NCBI GenBank assembly: GCA_963281255.1
Contig: OY725493.1
Coordinates: 4,805,857 to 4,869,856, forward strand
Length of the DNA: 64,000 nt
Direction: 5' to 3'
DNA from: Aphrocallistes beatrix
Taxonomy: Eukaryota; Porifera; Hexactinellida; Sceptrulophora; Aphrocallistidae
The position numbers and the translations under genes are program-made. Below, in pieces: positions 11,145-22,700 of this stretch. Every line of letters starts with the position of its first letter. Position 1 is the stretch's first letter. A model generated the notes under the pieces. The model had not been told where the DNA came from, ran no database searches, and saw nothing but the letters and a program-made list of their open reading frames with translations.

Positions 11145-12377
11145 CTAGAGAACTGTACTGGTGAAGTTATTGAGGACATCTGGTATGATGATGCCTAGCA
11201 TTATAACCACTGTGTCATCCACGTAATACCGTTCATTCATTAGGTCGAAAAAATCTATATATTTCTGCCAGCCAGCAGAAGTGTTCCTCCTCTCCACATC
11301 CGGTTTTTTCCTGAAGAGAGGGTGCGCGCCTATTGACACAGTTTTTGTATAATGTGGTGTGATTTCTTTCCCACTTTTTTGGTTCATGAGAGAAGCTCTA
11401 AAAAATCCGTGTTTAGTCGGCCATTCGAGCTGGTCGTCATAAGGCCCTTGCATGATGTAGAGGTAGAGGGAGAGATGGGTTCCCGTCCCTGTCCCGTGTC
11501 CGCTCATGTTCAGGCGTGCGCAGAACTGGTATCCATTCCACATAGAAAGGAATGGCGGACTGAATATCTCATTTGAGGCTTCTATCTGTCCGATCACATC
11601 CTTAATGATCCAGTAGTAAGGCGATATGAAGTTACCCCCTTGTACTAGTGACTTGTTCACCAGGTCCCATGCCCCTATAGAGGTGTTAAGAGTCTGGTTT
11701 AATTTCGACTTAGAATTCAATTTGAGAGTTGTGACTTGTTGCGCGAGTTGAGCGCATTTATCTTTGAGGTGTGTATTTTCGTGTTTTAATTTATCCTTGC
11801 GTTTAATTCGAATATTGCAGTCTCTACATAAGCACATCCCATACCCACAATTCTTCATGTGCTCTCGAACCACCACTAATGGTCCAGACCATAGACAGTT
11901 TTCTCTGTCAAAAGGACAATGGACACGTAGTTTCTCAACCTGTTTTTTCACGAATCTGTCTGGGAAGAAATCGCTCGACTTTATCACTTTCCTATCTAAT
12001 GGGCATGTGGTGAGTCCCCTTCTACTTCGATGCTTATCAAAACATGTGGCACAGAACAGGTGCCCACACCTGGTGATCACTGGCTCTCTCAGTAAGCCAG
12101 TGCATATAGTGCACAAGTATTCATCTTTTGTTTCAGTTGACTCCATGAAAATATCGGTATCCCACCCACCTTGTATGTCTCCAAGGGACACATAGAGAAA
12201 CTGAACGACGAGCTCTTCATCTGATGGATCTATTCCTTCATCTGAATCGGGTTGAGGCTCTACTAAGAATGGAGATGTATCTTGCCTTTGGGGGGGAATG
12301 GTTGGTGGAAAGTGTTCTGGGGAGGTATATGGGAGGTTTACATAGTTATCATCATTGTGTGAATATTTAGCAGCCAT
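11145..12377 (-). CDS. RING finger protein with TRAF-type zinc finger and MATH domain
   Basis: Intronless, 410 residues. After about 85 acidic, Pro-rich residues comes a canonical C3HC4 RING: CTICTGLLREPVITRCGHLFC, then CFDKH and CPLDRK. A TRAF-type finger follows (VHCPFDRENCLWSGPL, HMKNCGYGMC), then a coiled coil, then a MATH-like C-terminal domain with WNGYQFCARLNMSG and LSLYLYIMQGPYDDQLEWP, typical of TRAF-C. It therefore looks like an active TRAF-type E3 ligase adaptor, in contrast to the degenerate-RING gene at 5758-7230. A minus-strand AATAAA at 11084-11079 lies about 60 bases past the stop. It is tail-to-tail with UCHL5, about 300 bases apart. Confidence 0.88.
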   Translation of the reverse strand: MAAKYSHNDDNYVNLPYTSPEHFPPTIPPQRQDTSPFLVEPQPDSDEGIDPSDEELVVQFLYVSLGDIQGGWDTDIFMESTETKDEYLCTICTGLLREPVITRCGHLFCATCFDKHRSRRGLTTCPLDRKVIKSSDFFPDRFVKKQVEKLRVHCPFDRENCLWSGPLVVVREHMKNCGYGMCLCRDCNIRIKRKDKLKHENTHLKDKCAQLAQQVTTLKLNSKSKLNQTLNTSIGAWDLVNKSLVQGGNFISPYYWIIKDVIGQIEASNEIFSPPFLSMWNGYQFCARLNMSGHGTGTGTHLSLYLYIMQGPYDDQLEWPTKHGFFRASLMNQKSGKEITPHYTKTVSIGAHPLFRKKPDVERRNTSAGWQKYIDFFDLMNERYYVDDTVVIMLGIIIPDVLNNFTSTVL

Positions 12378-12776
12378 TAAATAGCTTCAAGGTTACAATG
12401 TTATATACAAATTACGAAAATACTGTTTTAGTGGGACTCTCAGCATAATGTAATGGCAAACTAAATGAGAAAATGTATCATACCAATGGCGTATATATGT
12501 AAGAATTACAAAATAAGTTAGCCTTACGCCCAATCCCCCTGCCTATTCCACTGAGAGTACGTAATGAAAGTATCATAAATGTACACAAACATAATAACAA
12601 CTTGATGAAATAAACAGTTTGAGGGGACAATAAAAATCGACAAATGCGATCAATTCAAAACAAGCTGACGCTAACAAGTTATTGCCTTAAGAGGTGATTA
12701 ATATAGAAAATTAACGAAATCACCGTACATGGTAACATAATACTTTGGTATAAAATCCTATTGCAATGCAAACGTC
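12378..12776. other. Intergenic region between the RING-MATH gene and SIDT
   Basis: About 400 AT-rich bases holding the promoter of the RING-MATH gene and the 3' UTR of the SIDT gene, both on the minus strand. No open frame or repeat seen. Confidence 0.4.
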
Positions 12777-15338
12777 TTAAAATACACGAATTTTGCTCTT
12801 TGGAATGTCGCTTATGTTGTCGTCAATCATCGTGATGAATAAGAAATTGAAAAACAATCCGAATGAAGATAGAATATGCCAGATATCATGAGAGTCGTAA
12901 AACCCTAGGAAAATACAGTCATGGTTCAGCATTCTTGACATGGAAGCAGAGAGCTGCCAGTTCGTGACAGAGGAGAAGAAAAAGTAAAGCGCTGTCAAGA
13001 AAAAAACAATTGCAACAACCGAAAGAAATGTAGAGAATAAAAACACAAAGGGTCTATTTTTAAACTCGCAATAAAGGATTTTCATTCCCCAATAGTAGAC
13101 CATATATATGACGAGATTGCTTATGATGAAGAAGAGGAGTGCTGTAGCTGCGTCTAATTTATAGTAAAACAATCCTGTTAGACATACACCATTCACTATA
13201 CATAGAATGATTATGTGTAAAATGCGGGCTCTGTTAACAGGTGGGAAACAGATGTTCTTGCATGAAGATTGTAGAACATGCCACCTTCTCGCCTTAATCG
13301 TATCACAGATAGCATGCCAGAAAAGAGTAGGGTGAGAGAAAAAATAAATGTGTATGCAAATAAAGGATGTTATTCCGATTACGATGAGTGCATAGATAGT
13401 ACGAACTAGAAGGAAGTCCTGGTTCCCAGCAAGAAGCCCGAATGCAGTTAGGATGATGAGTGACCCGAGTAGCATGAACGTGCTGGCCGCACCGACACTT
13501 ATATCCGGGTGTCTGTTCTGATAGAGTTTAAGAATACAGAGCGTACTGATAATGAACATGAACGAACTATCAAACTGGAAATTGATCCCGGAAGGGCAAG
13601 TGTGATAAATTGATGACATGAGACCCTCGCTGATCAGTGCAAACCCCAAGGCGTAATAAATCCCGAAATAAGGTGTGATACCCCTCTCCTTGTACTCTTG
13701 GATCGCTTCCTTTTCGCTTTTTTTTAACATCTGACTGCGTAGGAATTGCTTAACTCCAGTTAGCAGGATAAACGCCACTCCCAGCACAAGATAAGCTACA
13801 TTACTCCATATGTTGTTGAAGGAGACCGCCTCACCTAAAGTGTGAGAGCATTTGAAATTGAAATAACACAAGTCGTTATCGCCGTTCCGGTACAAAAGCA
13901 CACGGAATACGGCAACTTGTACAGCGGGTAATGCGTAGAACATCGTCACTGTAATTACTGAAGTGAGGTATAGCAGGTATTTCTTCCATAAATATATGTC
14001 GTGTTTACGTGAGAGGTCGTGGAGGTAGAAATTGTCTTGGTTATATTTCAATTTCATTTCTCCCTTACTCATCCCTACAACCCCTGCACTGAGGCTTTTG
14101 AAACTCAGAGGGATAGATGGGTCTTCAATGTAACTGTTCACATCTAGTGGGGAGGCATTTTTTGGTAGATCTACGGAAAGCAGGCTTGAATCAGGACGCC
14201 CACCTAAAAATTCGTCATTTCCCACCTGTTTGTTCGAAAGTAGAGGTGTAGTTTGATTCGAGCTTCCTGGTCTGTAATTCCCGATAAACTCCCTGCAGCA
14301 ACCAAGGAACTCAAATGAAATATCGTTATCGTATTTAACAATGTTGGAAAGTTTAGGAGTGTAGAATATGAATGGCCAATTCCTTTCTAAGGCCTTGCTT
14401 CTGTATACCACAATTGTCTCAACGATGAAGAGTGGAATCAGAACGAAGAAGGGGAGTAGTAGCAGCACTAACAGAATCACGACTGGACGCCAATAGTCCC
14501 AACTAGCTAACTCCAATCTGACCATGATATCCACTGTTTTAGTTAGAGATATCTGTTCGGCATCCACCGTATCCGATTCGGAATTAGAACATTTTCCATC
14601 AGGAGCTGACACCAATACGAGATAGTGATCTCGCCCCTTACCATCTGCATTTCTGTCAATAATGATATCAGCTGTCTTATTGAATGTGAGGTAGACACCT
14701 CTGTAGTCTACGGTGCTCAACAGATCATCTACTGGGCATTCTGCTGGCTGTAAGGATGCGACTACGCAAGAGGAGTTGGCCGAGCTAAGGGTCACACGGA
14801 TGATATCAGAAGAAGCGTTTTGTGGAAAGGAAACGCGGAAGTATTGAGGTGATCCATCTGATATGTTCACCGTCGTGGGATTGACGGAATTATTCGGAAT
14901 CAAATTAAAATCAGGGACGATGGTAACTTGTAGAGTGTAGTTGATTGATATCGTGGAAGAGGTGAGTACCCATATGGTGACTCTAGGAGATTCGTTAACA
15001 TGGTCAGAGCAGAGAGTACGCGAAACTTGAGTGTAGCCTATCCCCGTGAATTTTGACAGGTTGAGTGGAAGTGTCCATGATAGGATGGAGTATCTCTGCT
15101 CAACAGAGATCAACAAGGGATATGCTATATCGCTCGGGGTGTTGGTCAGCACGGTCTTGATACGAATTGTCTGTCCCTGCTCTCTCATGAAGGAATAGGA
15201 TTGAACCATGCCATCCTTTAGAGAACCGTTATAGATTTTGTTAATCTCAATCGTTTTGTTGTCCACAGCATTGAGCGTTTGTTGTCCAATTATTTTACTT
15301 ATCAGTGTGAAGGAGAACAGAACAAACAGAATCTTCAT
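12777..15338 (-). CDS. SIDT: SID-1-type transmembrane protein (SIDT family)
   Basis: Multipass protein of the SID-1 / SIDT1 / SIDT2 family, linked to double-stranded RNA or cholesterol transport and related to the CREST hydrolases. One uninterrupted frame of 853 residues, the usual family length (human about 830). A signal peptide leads into a beta-strand-rich ectodomain with many N-glycosylation sequons, a first helix near residue 290, a cytoplasmic loop, and then about ten helices. The CREST-type metal and catalytic residues are present: the Ser of NIWSNVAYLVLG, the His and Asp of GLMSSIYHTCPSGINFQFDSS, and the two His of YDSHDIWHILSSFGLF. Intronless, whereas animal SIDT genes usually have many introns. 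Confidence 0.92.
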   Translation of the reverse strand: MKILFVLFSFTLISKIIGQQTLNAVDNKTIEINKIYNGSLKDGMVQSYSFMREQGQTIRIKTVLTNTPSDIAYPLLISVEQRYSILSWTLPLNLSKFTGIGYTQVSRTLCSDHVNESPRVTIWVLTSSTISINYTLQVTIVPDFNLIPNNSVNPTTVNISDGSPQYFRVSFPQNASSDIIRVTLSSANSSCVVASLQPAECPVDDLLSTVDYRGVYLTFNKTADIIIDRNADGKGRDHYLVLVSAPDGKCSNSESDTVDAEQISLTKTVDIMVRLELASWDYWRPVVILLVLLLLPFFVLIPLFIVETIVVYRSKALERNWPFIFYTPKLSNIVKYDNDISFEFLGCCREFIGNYRPGSSNQTTPLLSNKQVGNDEFLGGRPDSSLLSVDLPKNASPLDVNSYIEDPSIPLSFKSLSAGVVGMSKGEMKLKYNQDNFYLHDLSRKHDIYLWKKYLLYLTSVITVTMFYALPAVQVAVFRVLLYRNGDNDLCYFNFKCSHTLGEAVSFNNIWSNVAYLVLGVAFILLTGVKQFLRSQMLKKSEKEAIQEYKERGITPYFGIYYALGFALISEGLMSSIYHTCPSGINFQFDSSFMFIISTLCILKLYQNRHPDISVGAASTFMLLGSLIILTAFGLLAGNQDFLLVRTIYALIVIGITSFICIHIYFFSHPTLFWHAICDTIKARRWHVLQSSCKNICFPPVNRARILHIIILCIVNGVCLTGLFYYKLDAATALLFFIISNLVIYMVYYWGMKILYCEFKNRPFVFLFSTFLSVVAIVFFLTALYFFFSSVTNWQLSASMSRMLNHDCIFLGFYDSHDIWHILSSFGLFFNFLFITMIDDNISDIPKSKIRVF

Positions 15339-15541
15339 AATCTAGACTAATACGCTATCAGAATCAATTTAATTATATTGTCAAATATAAGCATTTGTTT
15401 GTACAATATTATATTAGGCTCGAGTTCAACCTGAAATCATAGTTTTAAAAAATAATCATGCATTGTGAATCATACTCTAACTCCTTGACTGAGACTAAAA
15501 ACTAAATATTGAATCAGATGAGAAACCCATTTATGCATCAG

Positions 15542-18500
15542 TTATTTCGCAGACTTAATTCGATCCCACACCCAATCTTCCGTCAGCAGATCATCTGCCT
15601 TGCTCGCGGATTCTGGCACGTCTTCTTTCTTTTGAATAACGCAATCAGCTTTGTTCACAACTTCTCCACCATATGCTATGATATACCGTCTGAGTTCCTT
15701 CTGAACATCTTTAGCTAAATCATCTGAAATAGAACACTTGAATCCATCAAAAATATCCGGGAGGGGGTCAACTATGCTGAATGGCCCCTTCTTCAGCTCC
15801 TCTTCATCTTCTTTAACTCGCTTGTTAGGTGACTTACTGCTGTTCCTGGGACTTTTGCGTTTTGAACCGAGTTTAGGAATAGTTATCTCTGTGTCAGATT
15901 GCTCATCTGGACTGAGAGATAAAAGAAGTATTTGCTTTGAATGATAATCAGCGGATAAACTTAACTGGGGTAATCGTTACCTGAATAAGACACCAATGTC
16001 AGTGTGTTCTTTCGATATGGCGTATAGCTTCTTAAGTCTCTCCAAGTTGGTCGCATCGCTCCACCCTTTGTCGTCTCGCATCTTTGCAATCCTCGGAAAC
16101 CTGATTGAGATACCGTCAGCCGTGTGTGTACTGGACTCTGAAAACTCAGCTCCTACGATCTCCCAAACTTGAGATTTCTTCGGGTCTTTCACCACAAAAT
16201 CAGGCACTACGCTTTTATTACACAATAGCCAAGAAGGTACCTGACTAGAATCTTTACCGATTTTCACCATTTCGAATTTCTTCTGAAGTTTCTGAATCTC
16301 GTTATCATCCAGGCCATTACCTGCTTTCGCCACTGTGCACCACCTATCCTTCGCAGTGTCATGCACTCCCATCAAGAAGACAGACATCAAGCCTCCTTTG
16401 TTTCCAGTTCCGTAGTACGCACCGAGAACTACGAGGTCAGCAGAGTCCGCCATAGCTCCCTCTGAGAGGTAGTCCTTCTTCATCTTCAGCCAGTGCCGCT
16501 TCCCTGAGGAAATACTTCATAATAGAATTGTTAACCAATGCTGATGTTCGATTATATTGAATGTTAACACTATATAGTATACAAGCGCGCTTCGCTTGTT
16601 TGTACTGTGTGGCTGGCGGACACAAAGTGTCCGCCGTAGGCGTCCTTTGGGCGCCTAGGCTCACATTGATTAATAATAAGGTAGTTAACATCTCTAAATA
16701 CGTCTGTCTTACTGTTATAATCGAATTTTTTTAAATTTTTTTAATGCGTAATGATGACGTCATAACAGAGTTATGATTGTTAGAACTTAGTGGAGCCATA
16801 GCCAAAATACTCCAACATGCCAAAAATCAGCTTTCTGTGCCTGGCAGTTTCTTCAATCAATTCGTTACAGATAAACATTAATCGAGTTTTAGTAGTCAGG
16901 ACAAGTAACATTCATTCCCACCAACCTGGCTCATATACGCCATCCACTCCCTTCATCACGAGTCCCTCCAGTCCTTGCTTCATAACATTACTCATCATCC
17001 CCTCCAGCTTGTGCTTATCCCCCGGTACGACCAGCTTGCCCTGACTCAACTGGATGTGATTGGGTATCTCCGTAACTACTTTGTGCAGAATCTTCCTTCT
17101 CTCCTTCAGAGGTCTGTTCACTAAGCTCTCTTCGTTCATATACATGATATCGAATATGAACAGACAGCATGTTGCGTCCTAGAACAAACATGATGCATTA
17201 ACCACACATATAATACTTGTAGTTTTAGATGAAATAATAGAGTTACTATTTTGTTACCTGAAACTTTGTTTTCTTGTGAACGCCTAGAGTTCCGAATGGT
17301 AGCGGCTTATTGGTCTTAAGATCCATCAGCAGCACCTCACAGTCCAGTATCAGGTTGTCACCTGATGGACATGCTTTTAAAAGGTATTCAGCAAACTCGC
17401 TAACCTTATGGTCAGCTACTGGCTTAAGGCTCCTAGCATAATACTTAAACTCTTCTCCTTGTTTGTGCACCTAGTTAAATATATAAAAAAGTAGCGAATA
17501 TTTAGTTGTTTCTTTTTGATTTGTTAGACTTACTTGCACCCTTTCTCCATCATATTTGAGTTCAGAGTAGAAACCATTAGGACACCTTTTGAAAGCCTGT
17601 TGGTAGGACTTGCACGCTTCAGCTAGCATAGGCTTGATCGGGACCATTACGTTCGTACGAATGCTCAGCTGCTTCTTCAGAGATCCGAGTCCTCCGCTGG
17701 CCTTAGCCTTCAAGGCCCGTGTCACCACATCTTCGATATCTTGACTCGCCTGGAAGAGTAACATTGTTAACTATGGAGTAGCGGATATCTGCTGAGAACT
17801 CATTTTTTGATCCCCGAATAAAATGCTCGCGAACCTAAAAGTTTACTTTGGCGTGGTACACACAAGGGCAATGACAAACCACCAATTGTGTCGCATAATG
17901 ACAAATAAACCATTCACTACCCCCTGTATTACGATCATGATCTAACTCTTATGTTAGTAGAGACCTGGAATGCAGCATATGCATCAGTTGAAATAGCTTC
18001 CATGACTGGTTTAACTCCAGCGGCAGTTTTGAGGTCTTTCTTTATCAACCTCACGAGGTACTTCAGTTCAACGCTAGTTAGTTTGGTCAAGATACTCTTG
18101 ATGACTTTTGTTTGGTGTTTCTCAGTCCCATCCTGTGACATTTCTTCAAGACAAGTGTCAATATCCGCGAGTGTGACAGAAGGGGAAGCAGAAGCAGACA
18201 CAAAGTGAGAAGATTCGAAGAAGAAAGAGATCGTCTCAGATACATCGCCATTCTGTTCTGTGAGTTCGTTCATCTTGTCGAAATCACAAGAGAATATCCC
18301 AGCGAATAATTTCATCAGTTGTCGGCTCTACACAATTATTCCAAATTTGTTTGTAAATTCTGCATTTACTCAATCAAGTTTAACTTTCAAATCTTACTTT
18401 GAGATGGTATATCCTGAGTTTATCTTTGCCATGTCCTGGCAACAGCATTTGTACGACTTGGATCATCTCGTTTTTCGACAGATCTGAGATATACTCCTGT

Positions 18501-19478
18501 ATCAGATTCTTCTTCGCGATGTGAGAAGAGTTACTCTCAAGTCGAGTACAGAGATCTGTGAAGTCTGAAAAACTGAGAGTGGCTGGATGCTTGGAGCTAC
18601 TGGGACTGCCATTGTTCTGTTTGATAGCTAGGATGCACCAGCTTATAAGCATTATTTCATAACGCCATATGAACCACAATTAAACACGAACAAACATAGG
18701 AGCATGAGTACCCATCAGGATTTAATCTACTAATTTTTATGACAAATATTGCATTTATTTTGTTATTTGCAGGATAAGTATGGATATACTAACTACCAAC
18801 TTAGAAAAATCCGGGCATATATGATACAAATGTTGTCAACTTCCAGAGGCTTTTCCCCTGGACCTCACTGGGGGTGGGGGAGGGGGGTTACAGCGACCCC
18901 AGATCCCCCAGCTTGGCACCATGCCCCCCTCCTCTATTAATCTGGCTACGTCCCTGTTAATAAGTTTTCCTCTCGTAGTGAGAGATTTGAAAATCAGAAT
19001 CAGATTCCTGAGAATCCAGAGGGGATGTCTTAAAGAGACTTACGAGAGCTTTCGGGTGTCTTTTTGAGTGTTGTTTTTGGTTTTGAAGGCGATGCTTTAA
19101 CAGGTGTCTTCCTCGCTTTAATCTTATCCTAGCACAGAACAGAATAAGATCAGTTCAATTATTAAGTTTAAGTTCGGTTACCCTTACCGTCATTGAATCG
19201 ATTAGTTTAAGCAGATCTTTCTTGTCGCTATCTTCTAGATCTCCATAACCTTCCAAGTCATCTGGCTCTTCTATGATGCGAGTAGTGACTCGCACTCTTT
19301 GGAATCCCTGGAAGAGGCAGGAAGGGTGATGCCATTGGTCCATTGTGTCGCCCTCGGAGAAAGGACTGGGCGTTTGCTTGGTTATCCTTAACTCGCCTTT
19401 GTTGATAACTGCTTTACACTTTTTGCAATTACTGCGACCTGTTTTGGCATATTCTGCCTTAAATTTCGTATCAGCCAT
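15542..19478 (-). CDS. LIG3: DNA ligase III (zinc finger, ATP-dependent ligase core, BRCT)
   Basis: Seals DNA nicks in base excision and single-strand break repair with XRCC1, and in mitochondria. Nine exons on the minus strand, approximately 19478-19188, 19128-19044, 18627-18408, 18327-17946, 17752-17536, 17470-17261, 17178-16926, 16506-15980 and 15930-15542, about 860 residues. The order is: a PARP-type zinc finger (NCKKCKAVI, HHPSC); a DNA-binding domain; the adenylation motif FYSELKYDGERVQV with the catalytic Lys; LILDCEVLL; LPFGTLGVHKK; GLEGLVMKG; HWLKMKKDYL; and an OB domain ending EFSESSTHTADGISIRFPR. The last exon encodes a basic linker and a BRCT domain ending TEDWVWDRIKSAK, which implies the nuclear XRCC1-binding form. 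Intron 7 carries a repeat copy and intron 2 a G-rich fragment. No clear mitochondrial presequence is seen before the zinc finger. Confidence 0.93.
16582..16901 (+). repeat. Interspersed repeat, copy 1, inside a LIG3 intron (internally deleted)
   Basis: About 320 bases nearly identical over long stretches to 25094-25627. It starts with three short palindromes: CAAGCG/CGCTTG near 16582, a perfect 9-bp stem with AAA loop at 16615-16635 (GGCGGACAC / GTGTCCGCC), and an imperfect AGGCG.../GGGCGCCT hairpin at 16638-16656. It then runs through AT-rich sequence with TGACGTCATAACAG to a tail ending in TAATCGAGTTTTAGTAGT. Relative to copy 2 it lacks about 165 bases after the TGACGTCA region. It lies antisense to LIG3. 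No coding capacity, so probably a non-autonomous transposable element of unidentified class. Confidence 0.85.
18850..18960. repeat. G-rich/C-rich possible repeat fragment in LIG3 intron 2
   Basis: A block with a run of G-tracts (GGGGGTGGGGGAGGGGGG) and later CCCCCCTCCTC, in an otherwise AT-rich intron, ending with CTGGCTACGTCCCTG. The base composition is unlike the surroundings, which suggests an inserted repeat fragment. No second copy is visible in this window, so the call is tentative. The plus-strand open frame over it is not credible as a gene. Confidence 0.35.
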
Positions 19479-19708
19479 TCAGATTGCTAATTCGCTACCC
19501 CAAACATAATTATAAAATTGCAATTACTATTAGAAAATATATTGTAGGTACTCAGTTTAATCACAAAATTGATTTATTTGCCGGCTATTGCAGTGTTCAG
19601 AGCATAAAATAGAACAGATTCCAACTGAATTACTAGTATGCATTCACTAAGCGATTTGCCGGTGTATATACGTATTTCAACTAGTGGGATGGCAAGCCAA
19701 GAGTCCAT

Positions 19709-22700
19709 TCAAATGAACCCACTAAACTTGTCATTGTCTCTCTTGCTATACTTCCCTCCTCTGCCTCTACCGCCCCCGCCCCCGAATCTGCCCTCTCTTC
19801 TGTCTCGCTCTTGGCGCGCTTTAAACCGGTCAGCCATGGCCAAGAGTTCGTCGGGGACATCTTGCTGTGCCTCTTCCAGAATGTCGATGAGTGGTTGGGC
19901 CCAACGCCAATTCTCTCTCGTGAAAAATGTTAGACTCTTTCCAGTCTTTCCAGCTCTGCCAGTCCTGCCTAGAATTAATTAAATTTCAACAATTAGGGCC
20001 AAAGAAGGTACAAATCTAAAATGTTATGCTTAATTCTCCACATACCGATTCTGTGCACGTAATCCTCGATATGATTTGGAAAATCAAAGTTAACAACATA
20101 TGTGACGTCTGGTATGTCCAACCCTCTCGAGGCGACATCTGTGGCGATCAGGATCCTAACTCTCCCGGTTTTGAAATCGTTCAGAGCCTGTTCTCTATCC
20201 TCCTGAGCCCTATCCCCGTGAATGGACTGTGCTTCAATGGTTTGAATGAAGAAATCTGAAGCCACATCGTCTGCAGTGGCTTTTTTGCTTGTGAATATCA
20301 ACACTTTATCGTTTGGTCCCATTCCGGAAAGAAATTCGTACGTCCTATCAACCAAGAATAAATACGTAAATAAGCTCTCTTACGTAGCCAATAAAATAAA
20401 AGCGAAATTCACCTTTTTTTCTTCTCATTTCCGTCCAGTATTTCTATCGTCTGAGAGACGCTGTGACACGCTTTCAAATCTAAACTCCCCACATACACTT
20501 GGAACGGCTCCTTGAGGTAGCTGTCTGCCAGTCGGCGCACGTCCGGAGGCCATGTCGCGCTGGTCATGATGGTTTGGCGGTCTGGACGTATGTCAATAAC
20601 TAACTTTAGAATCTGGGGCTCGAATCCCATGTCCAGCATTCTGTCGGCCTCATCTAACACGAAGTAAGACACTCCCTTGAGCTTGAGGTCTCCTGACATC
20701 TGGAGATCGTGCAGTCTACCTGGTGTACCGATAACGACCTTTGCTCCCCTCTGAAGTTCTCTTATCTACAAACATATTCTTTAAAATAAAATGCCTTATA
20801 TATTTCCATATACGGCATGGTATAAGCGCTATGTAGTAGTGCTCACTTGTAAAGACCTATCTGCGCCTCCGTATACACAAACAGAATCGAATCCTTTAAA
20901 CTTAAACTTCTTGACTTCAGCATCAGTCTGTATTGCTAGCTCCCTGGTAGGACAAACGACAAGAATCCCTGGTCCATCTTCGTCGTCTGTAATAGCCCTG
21001 GACTGTCCAGAGGTGTGGATCAGACCTGGAAGGAGGAAGGCTAGGGTCTTACCAGTTCCTGTCTGTGCTATCCCCACCATGTCGTACCCCGACAACGCTA
21101 TGGGCCAGCCCTGCTTCTGTATTGGAGTCGGCTCCTACATTAAAACAAGAACTTTCTAACGTAAATTATGAGTGGTTTTAGTCACACTGTAACGTTCAAG
21201 TATTTAGTGAACTTTGTGTTTATACCTATCACTGTAGTAAGTCTTAGGTAATTTAGGGTAGAGCTAAACTTATTGGTATTTCTTCTATAAAAATAATTGT
21301 TTGCGTTCGCGTCATAATAGTGTAAATACTAAATCAGTACAATAGTGTACTTGTATATTGATAATGTGATGCAAATGCTTACAACAAACTTCTGCGCATA
21401 GATCCGCTCTAAAATGTCAGGATAATCCCTGAAAGCTTGTTCGAAGGTCACGACTGGATTCGGCACTACTCTGTTACGATTGCTGAGATCGTAGGCGATA
21501 AGCCCGAAGTTTTCTTTCCGGATACAGTCCACCTCGCTGTCTGTGAACGCAGCGACTACGGGATCTTCATTGTAGAAATCTTTCTTCACAGCTCTTAGGC
21601 CATCGAATTTTAAAGCCATATTCGTTTCTCGCTGCGAATTAATCTACAGTTTTTGATTGTTAATAAAAAATAGATTTTTTCACAGCTGAAAAATATAAAC
21701 GGTTATACACACTTTTGACCAATCAATTCTGGGTGCAGATGGGGCTGGGGGCGGCGAATCGTGTCTACGCTGTTGAAATTCAGAACTCGAATTGTTGAAA
21801 CTAGAAAATCCCGTTCTCTGTCTGGAATCCTCTCTCTCACCGAATCCTATAAAATCTCAGTTAAATCGTGGTGTAACGTATGAAAGTGGAACTGATGAAG
21901 TGCGAGAATACCTCTGGGTTTTCTTATCTCGGAGGAATCGTATCCTCTAAAACCCCTTCCACCAAACCCTCCCTTGTTCCCCCACTCCCCTCCTCTGCTT
22001 CTGTTATCGTCTCCATTCATGGAGTTAAAGGTTTGCCTCTGGTTTGACTCAGTTGTATGTGGTCTATCTCCCCCATAGGAGATAACGATGTGATTTATCA
22101 TATCTGCAGCCAACTCTATCTGCTTCTTTAAACCTATTATCGTTAGGGTCTGGAAAGGACCGCTACCCTGTTCACTTTGTTTAGGCGTCTACAGTTCAAT
22201 GACGTCGGTAACACGTTAATATAATAGTAGTAGTAGTACATACGTAATACACTGAATTGCAAATACCTTGATGCTGCAACCACTGTTTCTCTCTAATTCT
22301 TGTATCTTCGCTCCTTTCTTACCGATTATCCTTCCGAGCATTTCTGTGGGGATCTGCATCTGTTCTCTTTCTTCGTCGTAACTATTCATGCCCCCTGATG
22401 TTCTAAAAGAGCCCTGTACGTAACGTCACCGTAAACTCTATTTTGAATTTACAATATGGATATTTTGGGAATCAAGTCTCTATGGCAATATATTATACCG
22501 AAATTAATTTGCTAAACTCACTCATTATTGGAAGAAAACCCAAAATTTGTTTTAGTTACTTGTTCCTCCCCGATAACCCTACTCCTCCCCCTGGCCAGCC
22601 CTCGGAGTTCTCCGGGGTTTGGTAGACAGCGCGATCCCACTTCTGAAGGCTGCTGGTAGGAATCCCGAGTCGGACCGGAATGGGCCATCCTTCCGCGAGA

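Noticed and set aside
16558-16914. Possible terminal inverted repeats (TGAATGTTAAC and GTAACATTCA) flanking repeat copy 1
   Set aside because: The matching sequences are absent around copy 2, so they are probably chance or old flanking sequence.
18749-18940. Plus-strand open frame of 63 codons over the G-rich block
   Set aside because: It lies in a LIG3 intron, has low-complexity content and shows no splice or family support.
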